Below are positions 18,000 through 28,766 of a DNA stretch of 64,000 nt, piece after piece (position 1 is the stretch's first letter; the number at the start of each line of letters is the position of its first letter). Made by a program: the position numbers and the translations under genes. The notes beneath the pieces were generated by a model, which saw nothing but the letters and a program-made list of their open reading frames with translations, made no database searches and was not told the origin of the DNA. The stretch is from Microglena sp. YARC. Lineage: Eukaryota > Chlorophyta > Chlorophyceae > Chlamydomonadales > Chlamydomonadaceae. The stretch spans positions 126,086,502 to 126,150,501 of the forward strand of contig CM039462.1 of NCBI GenBank assembly GCA_022414725.1. The letters are read 5' to 3'.

Positions 18000-19410
18000 A
18001 TGAATATCCTTCTCCTGATAAGCACTCTTTCAGTGTCCCTATTGCATGTTGCGAAGGGATCCTTCCCTAGTGGAAGTTGTTCGATGCGTTCGTGTGCTTC
18101 CTCGCCTTACGCATTTCGTTGGATCAACGAGTCGTCGAACTCGGATGGAAGCGGTACTATGTGCTTCGAGGTTTCTAAGGCACTCGCTTGTGAGGAAACG
18201 TCTCCAGATTGGTGCTTCACATCGCTGAAGAACATGGCTAACAAGATCGTGATGACGTCCCCTATCGAGTGCATTCACACGGTCACCGAGGTTACTTGGA
18301 ACAACGAGCGTCGTGGAGGAGGCATCTATTTTGATTTGTTTGATAATGATACAAGAGGGGAATTCAGGATTACCAACATGAGATCAAACTTTTGGACCAT
18401 GTTCGGATCGATCTTTTGCGTCACTGCTCTTCCTCCTTGCAATAAAAATTGATAGCTTCTGTACCGATCCTACAAATGATAACGACCCTACATGCAAGTC
18501 GGCCTTCTATGATGTGTACACGCACAAATGTTGCCCAACTTGCGACGTCCAACCACTTGTCCAATCTCTTGTTGGAACATTGGTCCCATGCATGAACAAC
18601 GATCAACCATCACCGGACACCACCAATGGCATGCCTCCACCCATGGACAATGATGATATGCATCTACCCATGGACAATGACGTGCCTTCACCTCCACCCA
18701 TGGACAATGATGATATGCATCTACCCATGGACAATGACGTGCCTCCACCTCTACCCATGGACAATGACGTGCCTCCACCTCTACCCATGGACAATGACGT
18801 GCCTCCACCTCCACCCATGGACAATGAAGTGCCTCCACCTCCACCCATGGACAATGACATGCCTCCACCCATGGACAATGACGTGCCTCCACCCATGGAC
18901 AATGACGTGCCTCTACCCATTGACAATGACGTGCCTCCACCTCCACCCATGGACAATGACATGCCTCCACACATGGACATTTACGTGCCTCCACCTCTAC
19001 CCCTGGACAATGACGTGCCTCTACCCATGGACAATGACGTGCCTCTACCCCTGGACAATGACATGCCTCCACCTCTACCCCTGGACAATGACATGCCTCC
19101 ACCTCCACCCATGGACAATGACGTGCCTCTACCCATGGACAATGACGTGCCTCTACCCAGGGACAATGACGTGCCTCTACCCAGGGACAATGACGTGCCT
19201 CCACCTCCACCCCTAGACAATGACATGCCTCTACCAACTCCAGGAAACCCAGGAACTCCAGGAAACCCTGGAAGTTGCATAGTTGTTCCTTCATCGTGTG
19301 TGTGTAGATGTGATGCCCCCACTATCGATCAGTGCCAAGTTGCTGCATCTGATCCAGCTACAGCTAAGCTCACCATTTCGGGCTGTGTCTGTGAGTGTCT
19401 TCTTGATTAA
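18000..19410 (+). CDS. Pherophorin-like secreted protein with Pro-rich repeats (one frameshift)
   Basis: From ATG 18000 a signal peptide (MNILLLISTLSVSLLHVAKG) leads into a Cys-rich domain: CSMRSCASSPYAFRW, TMCFEVSKALACEE, FTSLKNMANKI, a C-x-x-x-V-x-x-VTWN strand, FRITNM and FCVTALPPC. The frame then ends (TGA 18452). The next frame carries straight on with DSFCTDPTNDNDPTCKSAFY and HKCCPTC. Cys spacing and the CCPTC end match the pherophorin domain of green-algal extracellular matrix proteins. A long run of PPP-x-MDNDVP repeats (about 18610-19230, 15/27-bp DNA units) follows, then a second Cys cluster. The frameshift lies near 18440 at AATAAAAATTG. If real, the virus encodes a host-matrix mimic; otherwise this is a host gene. 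Confidence 0.62.
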
Positions 19411-19440
19411 ATGATTAAAATAGTAAACAAACTGACTGTT

Positions 19441-20286
19441 TTACGTGAATCTCGATGTAATTGTGCTACTTTCTGCAATGATCTCCAGAACATGGTCTTG
19501 ATTCTGAAAGTCGACAAGCGATCCGTCGTCGTTTTTGAGTGTGATGCCGATACGTCGGATCGATGACAGAGGCGGGTCCCAAGTCTTTGGTGTCCCCATG
19601 ATGGTCCGTATCCCGCTAGATAGACTTCCGCAATGCTCGGACGTGGCAGTGTTCGTGGGATACTCGATCACTGCGAATGCGGTGTTCACGTTAGCGTTGG
19701 GGCTAACAAGTACTTCAGCGCTCGGCTGCCACATCTCTACGACGATGAAACGTCTGAACGCTAGTAGGTCGATACGGAACGGGGCCTCCAGTAGCCAGAC
19801 GTTAGCGTCCGTGTCGAAGGTCGCTGACAAAATCGAATCAGACTCGAATCCTATGAGCCGCGCCGGACATGAGGATTCGTTGCCGAACCAAATACCGAAC
19901 GCGGCATCCGGACTTGAGAACACGATCCGGCTGTCTACGCCCCTAAAAGACGCAGTGATAGAATGGGATCCTAACTGTGAATTCAAAGCAATAGCGAGAG
20001 CTGCACCAAACATGTAATCGCTGCTTTGAAGCGCAAGTGTTTTGGGAGGGGGGGTGCCCACCACGATACCAAAGTCGCTATTTCGATGGCCTGGTAACGT
20101 GAAGGCTGCGTTGGGAAGAATAGCTCCTGCAAGATGCACCGACCGGATGTCCCCGATTTCCGTGTCGAGAATTACGGAGTTGTGGTTCGGACTGGGGTAG
20201 GTCGAATGGTCACGCGACCGACTATCGATCAAGATCTTGCGTTCGACACGGTACGGAGACGACGACGCATAGCTGCTCCGATCCAT
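19441..20286 (-). CDS. Giant-virus 'DSRSRD' virion-type protein
   Basis: 281 residues from ATG 20286. The start RKILIDSRSRDHSTYPSP, then VHLAGAILPNAAFTLPG and a later LIGFESDSIL, follow a layout I know from a conserved family of giant-virus virion proteins: an I-D-S-R-x-R-D motif, a strand set built on xVxLxxAxLPNxxF, a middle region with ALAIALNSQL (the usual YT-x-x-L-A-x-x-LN helix), then L-G-F. A beta-rich body and conserved length are consistent with the family. No membrane segment is present. It is intact, ending with TAA after TSRFT. It probably forms part of the capsid or a capsid-associated complex. Confidence 0.65.
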   Translation of the reverse strand: MDRSSYASSSPYRVERKILIDSRSRDHSTYPSPNHNSVILDTEIGDIRSVHLAGAILPNAAFTLPGHRNSDFGIVVGTPPPKTLALQSSDYMFGAALAIALNSQLGSHSITASFRGVDSRIVFSSPDAAFGIWFGNESSCPARLIGFESDSILSATFDTDANVWLLEAPFRIDLLAFRRFIVVEMWQPSAEVLVSPNANVNTAFAVIEYPTNTATSEHCGSLSSGIRTIMGTPKTWDPPLSSIRRIGITLKNDDGSLVDFQNQDHVLEIIAESSTITSRFT

Positions 20287-20341
20287 TGTTTATTGCATTG
20301 TATTTGCCACAAAAGAATAATCGTAAAGAAACGCAACACAG

Positions 20342-20494
20342 ATGCCTGCGTCATCGAAACCACTCACTCCTCTACAGTCGGTGGAACAGTACAATGCGGC
20401 AACTTACATTGATGGTATTGTACCAGCGGTCGGTCCCGACTCCGAAACCGGTCGAAATCGACCGGGCGGCAGGAACACCGCCCATCATTTGTAA
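20342..20494 (+). CDS. Small ORF, possibly part of a frameshifted gene
   Basis: 50 codons from ATG (MPASSKPLTPLQSVEQYNAA). In the neighbouring frame the 3' half reads PKPVEIDRAAGTPPIICKP to TAA at 20501, which is equally protein-like and shares the PVEIDR stretch with the minus strand at about 13030-13055. A single-base shift would join the two halves. It lies head-to-head with the gene at 19441-20286. Function unknown. Confidence 0.35.
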   Translation: MPASSKPLTPLQSVEQYNAATYIDGIVPAVGPDSETGRNRPGGRNTAHHL

Positions 20495-21065
20495 ACCATA
20501 ATGGCTAAACCCCAGGATATCTGTCTTTCATGATGAAATTGGACTGGAACAAGTTTCTTGGAGAGTGTTATATTTTCGCAAAATTCCACATTGCTCTTGT
20601 ACACTCGACAGAATACTAAAATGAAACCGCTTTCTGGAGTGTACGGAACACCTTATGGTGTAGCAACACACATTGCAGTGGAACACCATCATGTTTTTTT
20701 GTAGCCCATCAACAACACGCATCCCTGCAAAATGGAAGCGGTCTCCCTTGACCAAGCAGTTCCATGCAGTGCAGCCTTGCGATTGTGAGAGCAGAGGGAG
20801 CGGTCCGGTCCGAGTAAGTGCTGGTTTCTGGAGAGAATCGCAGTCCTTGTACCTCAGTGTACCGCTTGATCGAGTTGTTGTCGACAAGAGGGGGCTAAGC
20901 CACCCTCCTGTGTTTTTCTTGGATTTTTTACGTGTGCAGTACACCCTCACCCAACTGGTCGCTATATAAGAGACCTTTGGAGTCTCCTTCAATGGTGTGT
21001 TACCCAACAACTTGTAACAGGACGAATCTGACCTTCGTGGTTATTGTTCGACACGACAGTGCTCA
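20495..21065. other. Intergenic region with dispersed repeat and no clear gene
   Basis: Holds copy 2 of the dispersed element (20590-20690: GTACACTCGACAGAATACTA through AAACCGCTTTCTGGAGTGTAC to GCAGTGGAACACC). The rest has only short, unconvincing frames on both strands. A GTTGTCGACAAGAG stretch and CGCTATATAAGAG (near 20960) look promoter-like. Confidence 0.5.
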
Positions 21066-21093
21066 TGTCCCACTTTATTTGAGAAAAAAACTG
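21066..21093. mobile_element. Solo transposon end
   Basis: TGTCCCACTTTATTTGAGAA followed by AAAAACTG. It matches the end of the Fanzor element at 14139-14163 except for a short A-run insertion. No coding relic is recognised next to it. Confidence 0.5.
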
Positions 21094-21160
21094 TGCTTAG
21101 TATTTACACATCGACAACATATGTCCCTCTTCAAACGTCAATTTTGTAAAAAATCTTAAA

Positions 21161-21670
21161 TTGACATTCGCATGTTTTAGTGATGAGACAGCGAAGGAGG
21201 TAGAAGAAGATGTACGACTCAAAAAGCCCTCACCATATCCCTACAATCAGTCGACATCCAACACCAACAACAATCTTTCCATCATTCCCGTGTCCGACAC
21301 ATACCACATCGACAACCTGTACCCCATAACGGACCACGTTGAGTTCTGGAACATCTTCGTCGTGGGCAACGACAAGACGTACATCCTTGCGAACGTGAAA
21401 GACCCGCACATATTTCTCCCCCAGGTTGACCAAATGACCAACGAGAGGGGGAACAGGATTCTGCCCCCCGCTCTAATGAAGATGTTCGACAATATATGGA
21501 CGAAGACGCTTGCATGAGTCAAACTCCAGTTCTACATGTTGTGGTACGGAAAACTGTTCTTTGTGAACACGTACCCCTTTCTCAACGGAAATCAGTTGGT
21601 CATAGGCGCGATCATGTTCATGCGCGCATTCGACAATGCGTACATCAAAGATGCTTCCCCCTCGCAATAA
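21161..21670 (+). pseudogene. Unknown protein in two frames
   Basis: The first frame (to 21517) has no upstream ATG, opens at a TTG, and encodes about 118 residues including HIDNLYPITDHVEFWNIFVV and DPHIFLPQVDQMTNERGNR. The second (21518-21670) continues with VKLQFYMLWYGKLFFVNTYP and FLNGNQLVIGAIMFMRAF to TAA. The change of frame at about 21515 joins two halves of similar composition, so a single-base indel in one gene is likely. No family was recognised. Its true start is unclear; AT-rich sequence precedes it. Confidence 0.5.
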
Positions 21671-21691
21671 GTACTGGACATAATTTGATTT

Positions 21692-22629
21692 CTACGGTTT
21701 CTTCATGCGCCATAGGCGGCCGTCATACTGGTAACCGCGCATGCACAAGAACTCGGGGCGTCTGGCTATGTCACGAGAAGACGCTCCGCCGACAACCCAG
21801 TCTTCAGGAGGCAGGCTGTTAACGTCCGCATCAGGACGTTTGAACACTACGGGGTCAAACGTGTCCCATCGTCGCTCAGCCAAGCGGTCCACGATGCGTC
21901 CTGACTCACATACAGTGGTTGGAATGGAGCAAGCGCGACCCGTGGATCGACCGTCATCAACGTTACGCTCCATGAGGTGGGTGTCACAGAAAGTCGCAGG
22001 GGCTTCGTCTATCGTGAACAACCTCCCGGATCGGCGACCGCCGTAGATACCGTGAAATCGAAATAGCGATGCATCCCCGCCACCGCGGCGCGTGGTCATA
22101 CACCCCTCTTGGTGGCGCTGCGCGCAACCGGCAATGATCAAAGACGTCGGTTCGTGCGCCCCAATGTGTGGCGCAGCAACGAACGTCCGAGGCTGCACAG
22201 TAGTACTACCGTTTGCATCATCATCATCATCATCACCATCATCATTCCATCCAGGGGAAGGGACGCAAGCACCCACACCGTACCCGTCCCACACGCGCAG
22301 GTTCGGGAATCGCGAAGCGACATCCTCAGGGTCCCGCATTTTATCCGACGCGAGAGAACGCTTCTTCTGTTCACCAGACCCTGGATCGCAACCATCTCCG
22401 TCACTGTCACTGTCACTTTCACTTTCACTTTCACTGTCACTTTCACCTGTTCACTTGCTGTCACTGTCACTGCACTTTCACTTTCACTTTCACTTTCACT
22501 GTCACCGACTAGACACTGGTTCCTAGATGTGTTGTTGGCCATATCGAAGTGACGCCGAGTCACCAAAAGGAACGTCTCGTCATCCGCATTGTAGTCGTCG
22601 TCAGAATTCCTGTTTTCTTTTTTTGCCAT
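21692..22629 (-). CDS. Unknown protein with Ser-Asp/Glu repeats (frameshift in microsatellite)
   Basis: ATG 22629 opens MAKKENRNSDDDYNADDETF and an SESESESES run. The frame then drifts into an artificial Val-Thr-Lys repeat across the (TCACTT)n microsatellite (22390-22500). In the next frame the natural Ser-Asp repeat resumes (SDSDGDGCDPGSGEQKKRSL) and runs to 21692 through ASRFPNLRVWDGYGVGACVP, FRFHGIYGGRRSGRLFTID and FLCMRGYQYDGRLWRMKKP. So one gene of about 310 residues has an odd number of microsatellite bases. Asp codons also form a short (CAT)n run at 22214-22240. The function of the C-terminal domain is unknown. Confidence 0.6.
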
Positions 22630-22640
22630 TGTTGCTGGGA

Positions 22641-22973
22641 TCAACATTCCTTAGTTAGTAGTAGTAGTATTAGCAGCAGTTGCATACACGTCGTCTTTCT
22701 TTCCGGTGATGTAATCGCGTATGCGGGTATCACAAACAATGTTTCCGCTGCCTATCGCGCATACGCAGGTCCGTCAGAGTCATGTCTGCAAGCTTTGCGC
22801 TCGTCAGAGTCGCGAAGTGCCCGGAAGACTTTACCAGCGGTCGCTCTCAAACGGTTGGCCGTGTTCGTACAAGGGCATTTTGGTAGAAACGTACAAAAAT
22901 TGTAGGCGCGCAGAACTCCCGTAAAAAAAATCTATGGTATATTCATATACAAACTCAATAATCTTTCACAAAA
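22641..22973. other. Intergenic region upstream of the capsid gene
   Basis: No convincing gene. The last 60 bases are AT-rich (AAAAAAATCTATGGTATATT, CATATACAAACTC) and end TTTCACAAAAATGG at the capsid ATG, a plausible late promoter and leader. Short frames around 22700-22900 are rejected as chance. Confidence 0.4.
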
Positions 22974-24484
22974 ATGGCTGGAGGACTCATGCAGCCTCGC
23001 TTTCGGTGCACAAGATGTGTACTCTCTATCAACCCCCAGGTTACCTTCTTCAAAGTTGTGCACCGCAGGCACACATCCTTCGCCATGGACCAGTCCATTG
23101 AACAGGTCTTCAACGGAAGCGCAGGACTTCGGACGCAAGGTCACCGCAAAACATCTCCCAAACGGAGACCTCATCATCACAAGGCATACCTAAGGGTCGG
23201 TCGACGCTAACGCCCCCAGCCATATCCCGTTTCCCCTGAGGTGAACCGCATTCAGCTGGGCTCAACTGGATATGCCTGGACACATTCTCATCAAAGACCG
23301 TCGACATCGACATCGGAGGACTAGCGCATCGATCGCCACTACGGAAACTGGAATGCCACATCTGGAACGAGCTCACCCAGACACCAGGACATCAACTAGG
23401 ATACGCGTCCATGCTAGGAAACACGCCCAACTCACCCAGATATACAACAACTGCTTCGGAACAAGCACAGGAATGGGGGCCATGACCGTGCCATCCAAAG
23501 ACCTATGGATCCCCCTGAGTTCTGGTGGTTGCAAGAACGGCAGATGCTTCCGCCTGCCACTCATCGCACTACAGTGGTACCACGAGGGTCAAGATCAACC
23601 TAGAGTTCAACGACGCCAAGAACATGCTTCTGGGCAGGACGCAACTCTGCACTCACTGAGCGTCGACCAACCCATCTGGGCAATACCAACCTGAACCTAG
23701 TACTCAACACCATCTCTAGCAACAGCTTCACTATTCATCGACTACATCTTCCTGGATACAGACGAGCGACAGTACAAAGCAGTTTAGCAAGCGCACCCAC
23801 ACGAGTACCTCATCGGAGCGAGGTTAAAAGGGCTGCAGTTCGGGGGGAGACGAGTCAACCTCACTATCAGACATCAAAACAACTTCAAGCTCAACTTCAA
23901 CCACCCGTGCAAGGGAGATCGTGTGGGTCGTACCCAGTCCAGACGACAACATCTCAGAGTCCGCGTATCCCATTCGGAAAGCAGTGTTCAACTACATACA
24001 ACAAGGTCATGCATCACCCTCACCAAGCGTTACGGACGCAATGCCAGGATCGCATCAGGAGGAACATACGGAGTCTACATCCCAGACGCACGAGCAGACG
24101 GAGGAGAGAACCCAACCTAGGGCAAAGCTGTTGTCTAAACGGACACGATCGACTGGTCAGAGAGGTCGACGGAGAGTACTGGATAACTAACCTGGTGCAG
24201 AACCCCCAAATGCGATAAAAAACCACGCACCTAGGCCACCGAAAAACGTACCATCTAAGGGAATCAATGTATACTCATTCGCGCTCCAAGCCAGAGGAAC
24301 AAACCAAGCCATCAGGATCTTGCAACATGTCTAGAATGATAACGCCAACCTAACAATCAACCTAACCACAAAAACGCAAGTCAACCACAACGGATCACAA
24401 GTCAGTCAAGGGTAAGGATATATGCTGTCAATTACAATGTACTAAGAATCGATGAGTGGTATGGGGGGATTGCTTCGCGATTAG
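22974..24484 (+). pseudogene. Nucleocytovirus major capsid protein, broken by many indels
   Basis: The ATG at 22974 begins MAGGLMQ, the usual start of giant-virus double-jelly-roll capsid proteins. The same frame has VTFFKVVHRRHTSFAMD and FNGSAG before the frame fails near 23130. Family landmarks then surface in different frames along the plus strand: IDYIFLDTDE-like text near 23735, QFGGD-like near 23850, a PDDNISESAYPI stretch near 23938, and the closing YAVNYNVLR (24421-24447) followed by MSGMGGLLRD to TAG at 24484. The total span of about 500 codons suits the family. Gaps between landmarks are kept, so the losses are many small indels rather than deletions. In life it would form the trimeric capsomers. 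As written it cannot be translated. Confidence 0.88.
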
Positions 24485-25189
24485 CTACAATGTCTTTCGG
24501 ATAATCAAATGAATGTGGTATTAAAATGGAGTTAGATACAAATGTTTTCGGATAATCAAAAGGAATGTGGTATTAAATGGAATCTTCTCTGTTTGGGTCA
24601 TTGCTACAACAAGAAAACAAAAACGTTACAATAATTTCAGTCATTCTGCGTCAACAAGACAAAGCGATGTGTTAACAATGTTTGTTTAAGAAGAACAATC
24701 TAGATAGAATATGGACATCCATTACAGAGCAAGGAGGTATTGTCAAAACAAGAGCAAGACGAATCAAACGACTCGTAGTTTCATTCTATCTACACGGACA
24801 GTAAAATGGAAATAAATGTACGACCATCTATCTGTTTTAGCCGGCGAAATTGCCAACTCCGTTTTTAAATTTCCAACCTCCGCTATAAAAGTACCGGAAT
24901 TAAAGAAACACTAAAAGTTTGTCGCTCGCATACGGTTCTTCCTAAGTTTGACCCAGGTGGGCAATGGCGGTTTATCGCACATCTGTTCACATAACACGGG
25001 CAAGTTTCAAGCGACACCTTTTCAAGACACAAAACAAAGTCCATCCGCCCACCGAGTCGTCCGGCATCATTACGGCTCGCACTCCGGAATCAACGTTCAA
25101 CAACGTCGTTCGACTGCCAGGTGTCCTGTTGATCTTGTACTGACTGGTCGTTGCTGGCTGCCAACTTTTTTCTCCTGCCCGAAGTATTT
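24485..25189. other. AT-rich stretch with a short direct repeat, no clear gene
   Basis: TTTCGGATAATCAAA and GAATGTGGTATTAAAATGGA occur twice (24490-24531 and 24545-24583). A possible broken reading frame lies around 24690-24790 (LDRIWTSITEQGGIVKTRAR), unrecognised. CTATAAAAGTACCGG near 24890 looks like a TATA box. Sequence quality appears poor. Confidence 0.4.
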
Positions 25190-26625
25190 CAAACTGCTTT
25201 TCCAACTAGATGGGAAGACGATGGTGACCCCGTTGTACGCAACTGAACGAGACAGGCTCTCGAGATCCATAGAGAGCACGTTGGGTTTGTACTGGTATCA
25301 TCGCCAATGACCCAGCTGCTCGTGAACATTGTAGATTCTGGCGAACGACATGCAACTAGGAAAAACTCGGGCTGTGAGATATCCTTCTTCAATGTAGTTG
25401 CACCGTGAGCAACAGCTTCTGCAGTTGTCAGAAACCGTCGTAAAGGCAGAGATGGAGATCCAAACCTGTCGATTCCAAGGGATGGTGTTCGCCCGCACAT
25501 GTAGCACTCATCTAGCCCACAGAGTAATCAGCTTCTCACGGGGTATGACAGACGGTGAATTCTTGGTCCTTCATGTTCCGACTTCTTAGTGAAGGAGGTT
25601 TCTTTGCCCAATCTGGGATTCATGTGTTTCTCCTTCAGTCGACAACCTTCTGTACAATCGCGATCGCCGTTTGACTGCACCACAATGAGAACTCGTCTAC
25701 GTGGAAGTTTATCTTCATCCATTGCACACAGATAGCAGCAAGGGACTGTGTTGCATCAGTGAACTTCACACTAGAGTCGACGCGGTCGAGGCCACACAAG
25801 AATTATTGTCGGATCATGCGTCCCGGCCACAGTTGTGGCATGGCTGCTGAATCCTTGTCAATGAACGAAACCCCGATCCCTCCATGCACATGAGATCGTT
25901 CAAGTCTGTTGATTGTTGTTGCTCTTGCAGGGTGTGACGATCATGTCGAAGCGCATCCTGGTCGAGCCTCCTCTTCTTCTGGTACTCTCTTTCTTTCCAA
26001 GATTCGCGCTTCATCCACTCATTGTGGATCTCGTTGTTGTGACAGCGGAAAGAGTCTGGATCTTCGGTCATCTTCTTCTCACGATATACGGAGGTAATAC
26101 TTCTTGCCATTGAAGCATGAGTTACACATACTGTTTCCAACTTCCTTCTTGATGTCTGTGCGGAACTTGAACATGACCTCCTTCCCGCTACCTATATTCA
26201 AGCATTCGTCTCCCTCCCCGGTCGCACACTGTCGGCATCGGTGTGGCGCAAGCACAGTCGGCTTTGGGCTTTGAAGCGTTTGCAACAGATTGTTTGCCGC
26301 TTCTCTGGCGCACTGTTTGCACATCATCCGTTGTTCCCTCGAAGTCGATAAAGGGTTTTGTGAGTCCGCACCCTTCACCCACTCTTGTTCATGGATGTTC
26401 GCCAGTCCGTATCGAGGGCGTCGCCGTTCGGTCACGATAAGCATTTCACAACAAATACTTCCGATTATCGACGTAGAAGTCGAACTTGAGTTCCTTCCGA
26501 GCTACCAATGTTCTTGCCACGCGGCTCCGCTGGAACACACGTGCGGCATCCTGGGTGCATTTTTCGCACTTCTTGCACACGTCCAGATTATTCCTGGGGA
26601 CACTTGATGTTGTGAGGCGACAAGG
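25190..26625 (-). pseudogene. Two-domain HNH-like zinc protein, broken by indels
   Basis: Reading leftward from 26625 in shifting frames: CKKCEKCTQDAARVF, CKQCAREAANN, CRQCATGEGDECLNIG, EVGNSMCNSC, SFRCHNNEIHNEWMKRESWK, EREYQKKRRLDQDALRH, then PCHNCGRD, GLDRVDSSVKFTDATQ, WMKINFHVDEF. A second set follows: CGRTPSLGIDRFGS, SCCSRCNYIEE, SFARIYNVHEQLGHW and WVIGDD. The paired C-x-x-CG ... G-(L/I)-DRVD ... C-x-x-CN ... EF pattern is that of HNH-like zinc endonuclease domains common in giant viruses and in algal genomes that carry viral DNA. The order of blocks is complete but at least six frame changes are needed. It is non-functional as written. Confidence 0.65.
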
Positions 26626-26639
26626 AACATGTCACTAGT

Positions 26640-28274
26640 TTTGTATTTGTACAGATTTCACATACATTATTGTAACCCAGTGTACAAAGAGTGTGTGGAA
26701 AGACGACAAACTTTATCATTTTATACTATTTTTATTTCTGGATTACCGCGGTTTCTAAACATTTGAACCGCTTTGCTGCTTGAGACCATGCGCGTTTGAT
26801 TTGAAGGACATGCACCTTGTGCCGTGTGAACTTGTGGTTGCGTAAGACACAAGTGCGTCATTAATCGACGACAAGTGTTTCGTGTGCGCCTCAGAATCAG
26901 AGTGTAAAGAATGACATATTATTCATCTCGTTTTTACTACTGAATCAAGATGGGATCATCATCACCGGCTTCAACTGACGACCTAGGTTGAGTTTTCGGG
27001 CCGATTCATCCCGGATGCCACGGCTTACTCTCGTACCAGCAAGAACGGGGAGACACACGTGTGTTTCCTGACTTCCATTCACCGTGTCATGCCTGTCCCT
27101 GAGCTTGGACGCAGCCCCGCAACGTGATGCGCTTGCTGCGTCCCCAAGATGCTTCTCTGCGGAATACGTGTGGAAGGCCCTATCGACGTCCGGATGACCG
27201 GCTCCTATACAGCTCTGGGTGATGTGGTGTCGTGGTGCCTCTGAATTAACGCATGACATGTCGATTGGCGTGCGCACTTCCAACCTGGTCAAAGTGCATG
27301 GCCTCTCCTCTATCGAAGAGGTTTCTCGGCAACCGGCGAGCTCCGACGTGCCTTCGTTGTCCGGCTCCGCGTTCCGTGGGAGTTCATTGCCCTTTGGCCT
27401 AAAGTACTGCTTCAACAAGGCTTCAGAGCATGGAGGGTTTCAACCAGAGTTAAAGAATGATCGACCCCAAAACAAGCATTGTACCTATCCATTAACGCGG
27501 ACGTTGGCATCGACTCCGTCAAGCGTCGCGAAGATTGAGGAGGCCTCGGTGCCCTGCTACCGAGCCCTGGTGTCGAAGTTCCCTGTGTCGGGAGGTTTCC
27601 GCCTGACTCTCCCCTGATTGACGTGTTCCGTACCGTTCATTCCCGGGGTACTGCCGGGCGATGCGTCTTCTGCGCGAGATGCAGGATGTGTGCAAGGGGG
27701 CACACAGGATTGTGTAAGGGTTGTTCCTGCCTCCGGTGGAATCTTGACTGGTTTTCGGAGCCTTGTCTGGTCGGAAATCGCAATCGACACACTTGAGTTC
27801 TTTTCCCGCTTACCGATGTTCTTGCACGCCGGCTCCGCTGGCATAACGTCCTCAAAAAAAGAGTATAAAATAATCTACCCGTCAGTTTTCTCTTCATTGT
27901 GGATTGGATTACTGAATCAAGATGGTTTTCCTCATCACCGGTGATTTCGACATGGTCGCGATGTTCGCTGTCCATTTACTCTACTGCTATTCCGGAGAAA
28001 ACCTTCGCTGCGCTTTCTGTTCGCAAGGGGTGAAGCAGGAGCAAGACGTTCATGGTTTTGATGGACGTTTACTGACCCAGCTGTCTTCGGGACCGACGGC
28101 AGCTCACAATATCCACCATATTGGATACGCTTAAATGCAATGTTGGGCACATTCACACGATGATCCACGACCCGAGGTGACAGTGACCATATCAACCGCA
28201 TCCCTTGGACAAACCGATCGCAAGAAAACCTTCGCCGTTAGCAACCACCATGAGCGTGCAGAACGGCAAGCCGC
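26640..28274. other. Degenerate region, copy A of a ~350-bp repeat
   Basis: 27335-27690 matches 28880-29230 in the same orientation (shared GGCTCCGCG, GCGTTCCGTGG, GCATGGAGGGTTTCAACCAG, CTGATTGACGTGTTCCGTAC, GTACTGCCGGGCGATGCGT). Within it a Cys-rich frame appears (CVFCARCRMCARGHTGLC, 27660-27710), so it may derive from a zinc-binding gene. ATTGTGGATTGGATTACTGA and ATTACTACTGAATCAAGATGG near 27900 and 26930 suggest further short duplication. No intact gene is seen. Confidence 0.4.
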
Positions 28275-28766
28275 GTGTGTGCTGTAGAAATAGCCCCCCC
28301 TGAGGATCTGAAGCCATATTTCGACGAGGATCGCAACGTTCCTTCGATGGGACCGCAAACTAATCTGGTGCCGATTTGTAAGCGAACAAGTACAGCATCC
28401 AACGGTACGAGGAGCAAGAAGTCAGCATCGCTGAACAAGCTTCCGAGATGCCGCAGTGAAGCTGAAGAATTGCGATTCATCGAAGACATTGAGACTCACG
28501 ACACCTTGCCAACTCTGAAAGCTGCGAAGACATTACATTCAGATAACAACCTGGTACACTCTCTGTACCCCGAGCACTTTGGACATGTACGACGTACAGC
28601 ACCGACAAGGTGTATCGGGCACTCCCGAGTTCAATCGAACAATGCCTTGCAAAGTTACAGCGGCAAAGGAAGGCTACGCATGTACTCCACCCGGGCTCTG
28701 AGCGCCACTATCGCACCCCTGACGAGTCTTAGGGTGTGTTACACTCAGAGCGTTTCAATAATGTAA
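28275..28766 (+). CDS. Doubtful open frame, unrecognised
   Basis: 163 codons opening at GTG. The first two-thirds (PPEDLKPYFDEDRNVPSMGP, SEAEELRFIEDIETHDTL) have a protein-like composition; the last third is less convincing. It lies in the indel-rich zone, so even a real gene would not be expected to stay open for long. No family was recognised. Confidence 0.25.
   Translation: MCAVEIAPPEDLKPYFDEDRNVPSMGPQTNLVPICKRTSTASNGTRSKKSASLNKLPRCRSEAEELRFIEDIETHDTLPTLKAAKTLHSDNNLVHSLYPEHFGHVRRTAPTRCIGHSRVQSNNALQSYSGKGRLRMYSTRALSATIAPLTSLRVCYTQSVSIM

Noticed and set aside
18603..19322. Gly/Ser/Met-rich and Cys-His-rich minus-strand frames
   Set aside because: They are antisense readings of the PPP-x-MDND repeat of the pherophorin-like gene.
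22549..22905. GIY-YIG endonuclease suggested by AYAGITNNVSAAY
   Set aside because: The text is short, the preceding GIY strand and later catalytic residues are missing, and the rest of the frame is not protein-like.
26945..27418. 157-codon minus-strand frame
   Set aside because: It overlaps an equally long plus-strand frame in the indel-rich zone, and the duplicated copy at 28.9 kb does not keep this frame open.
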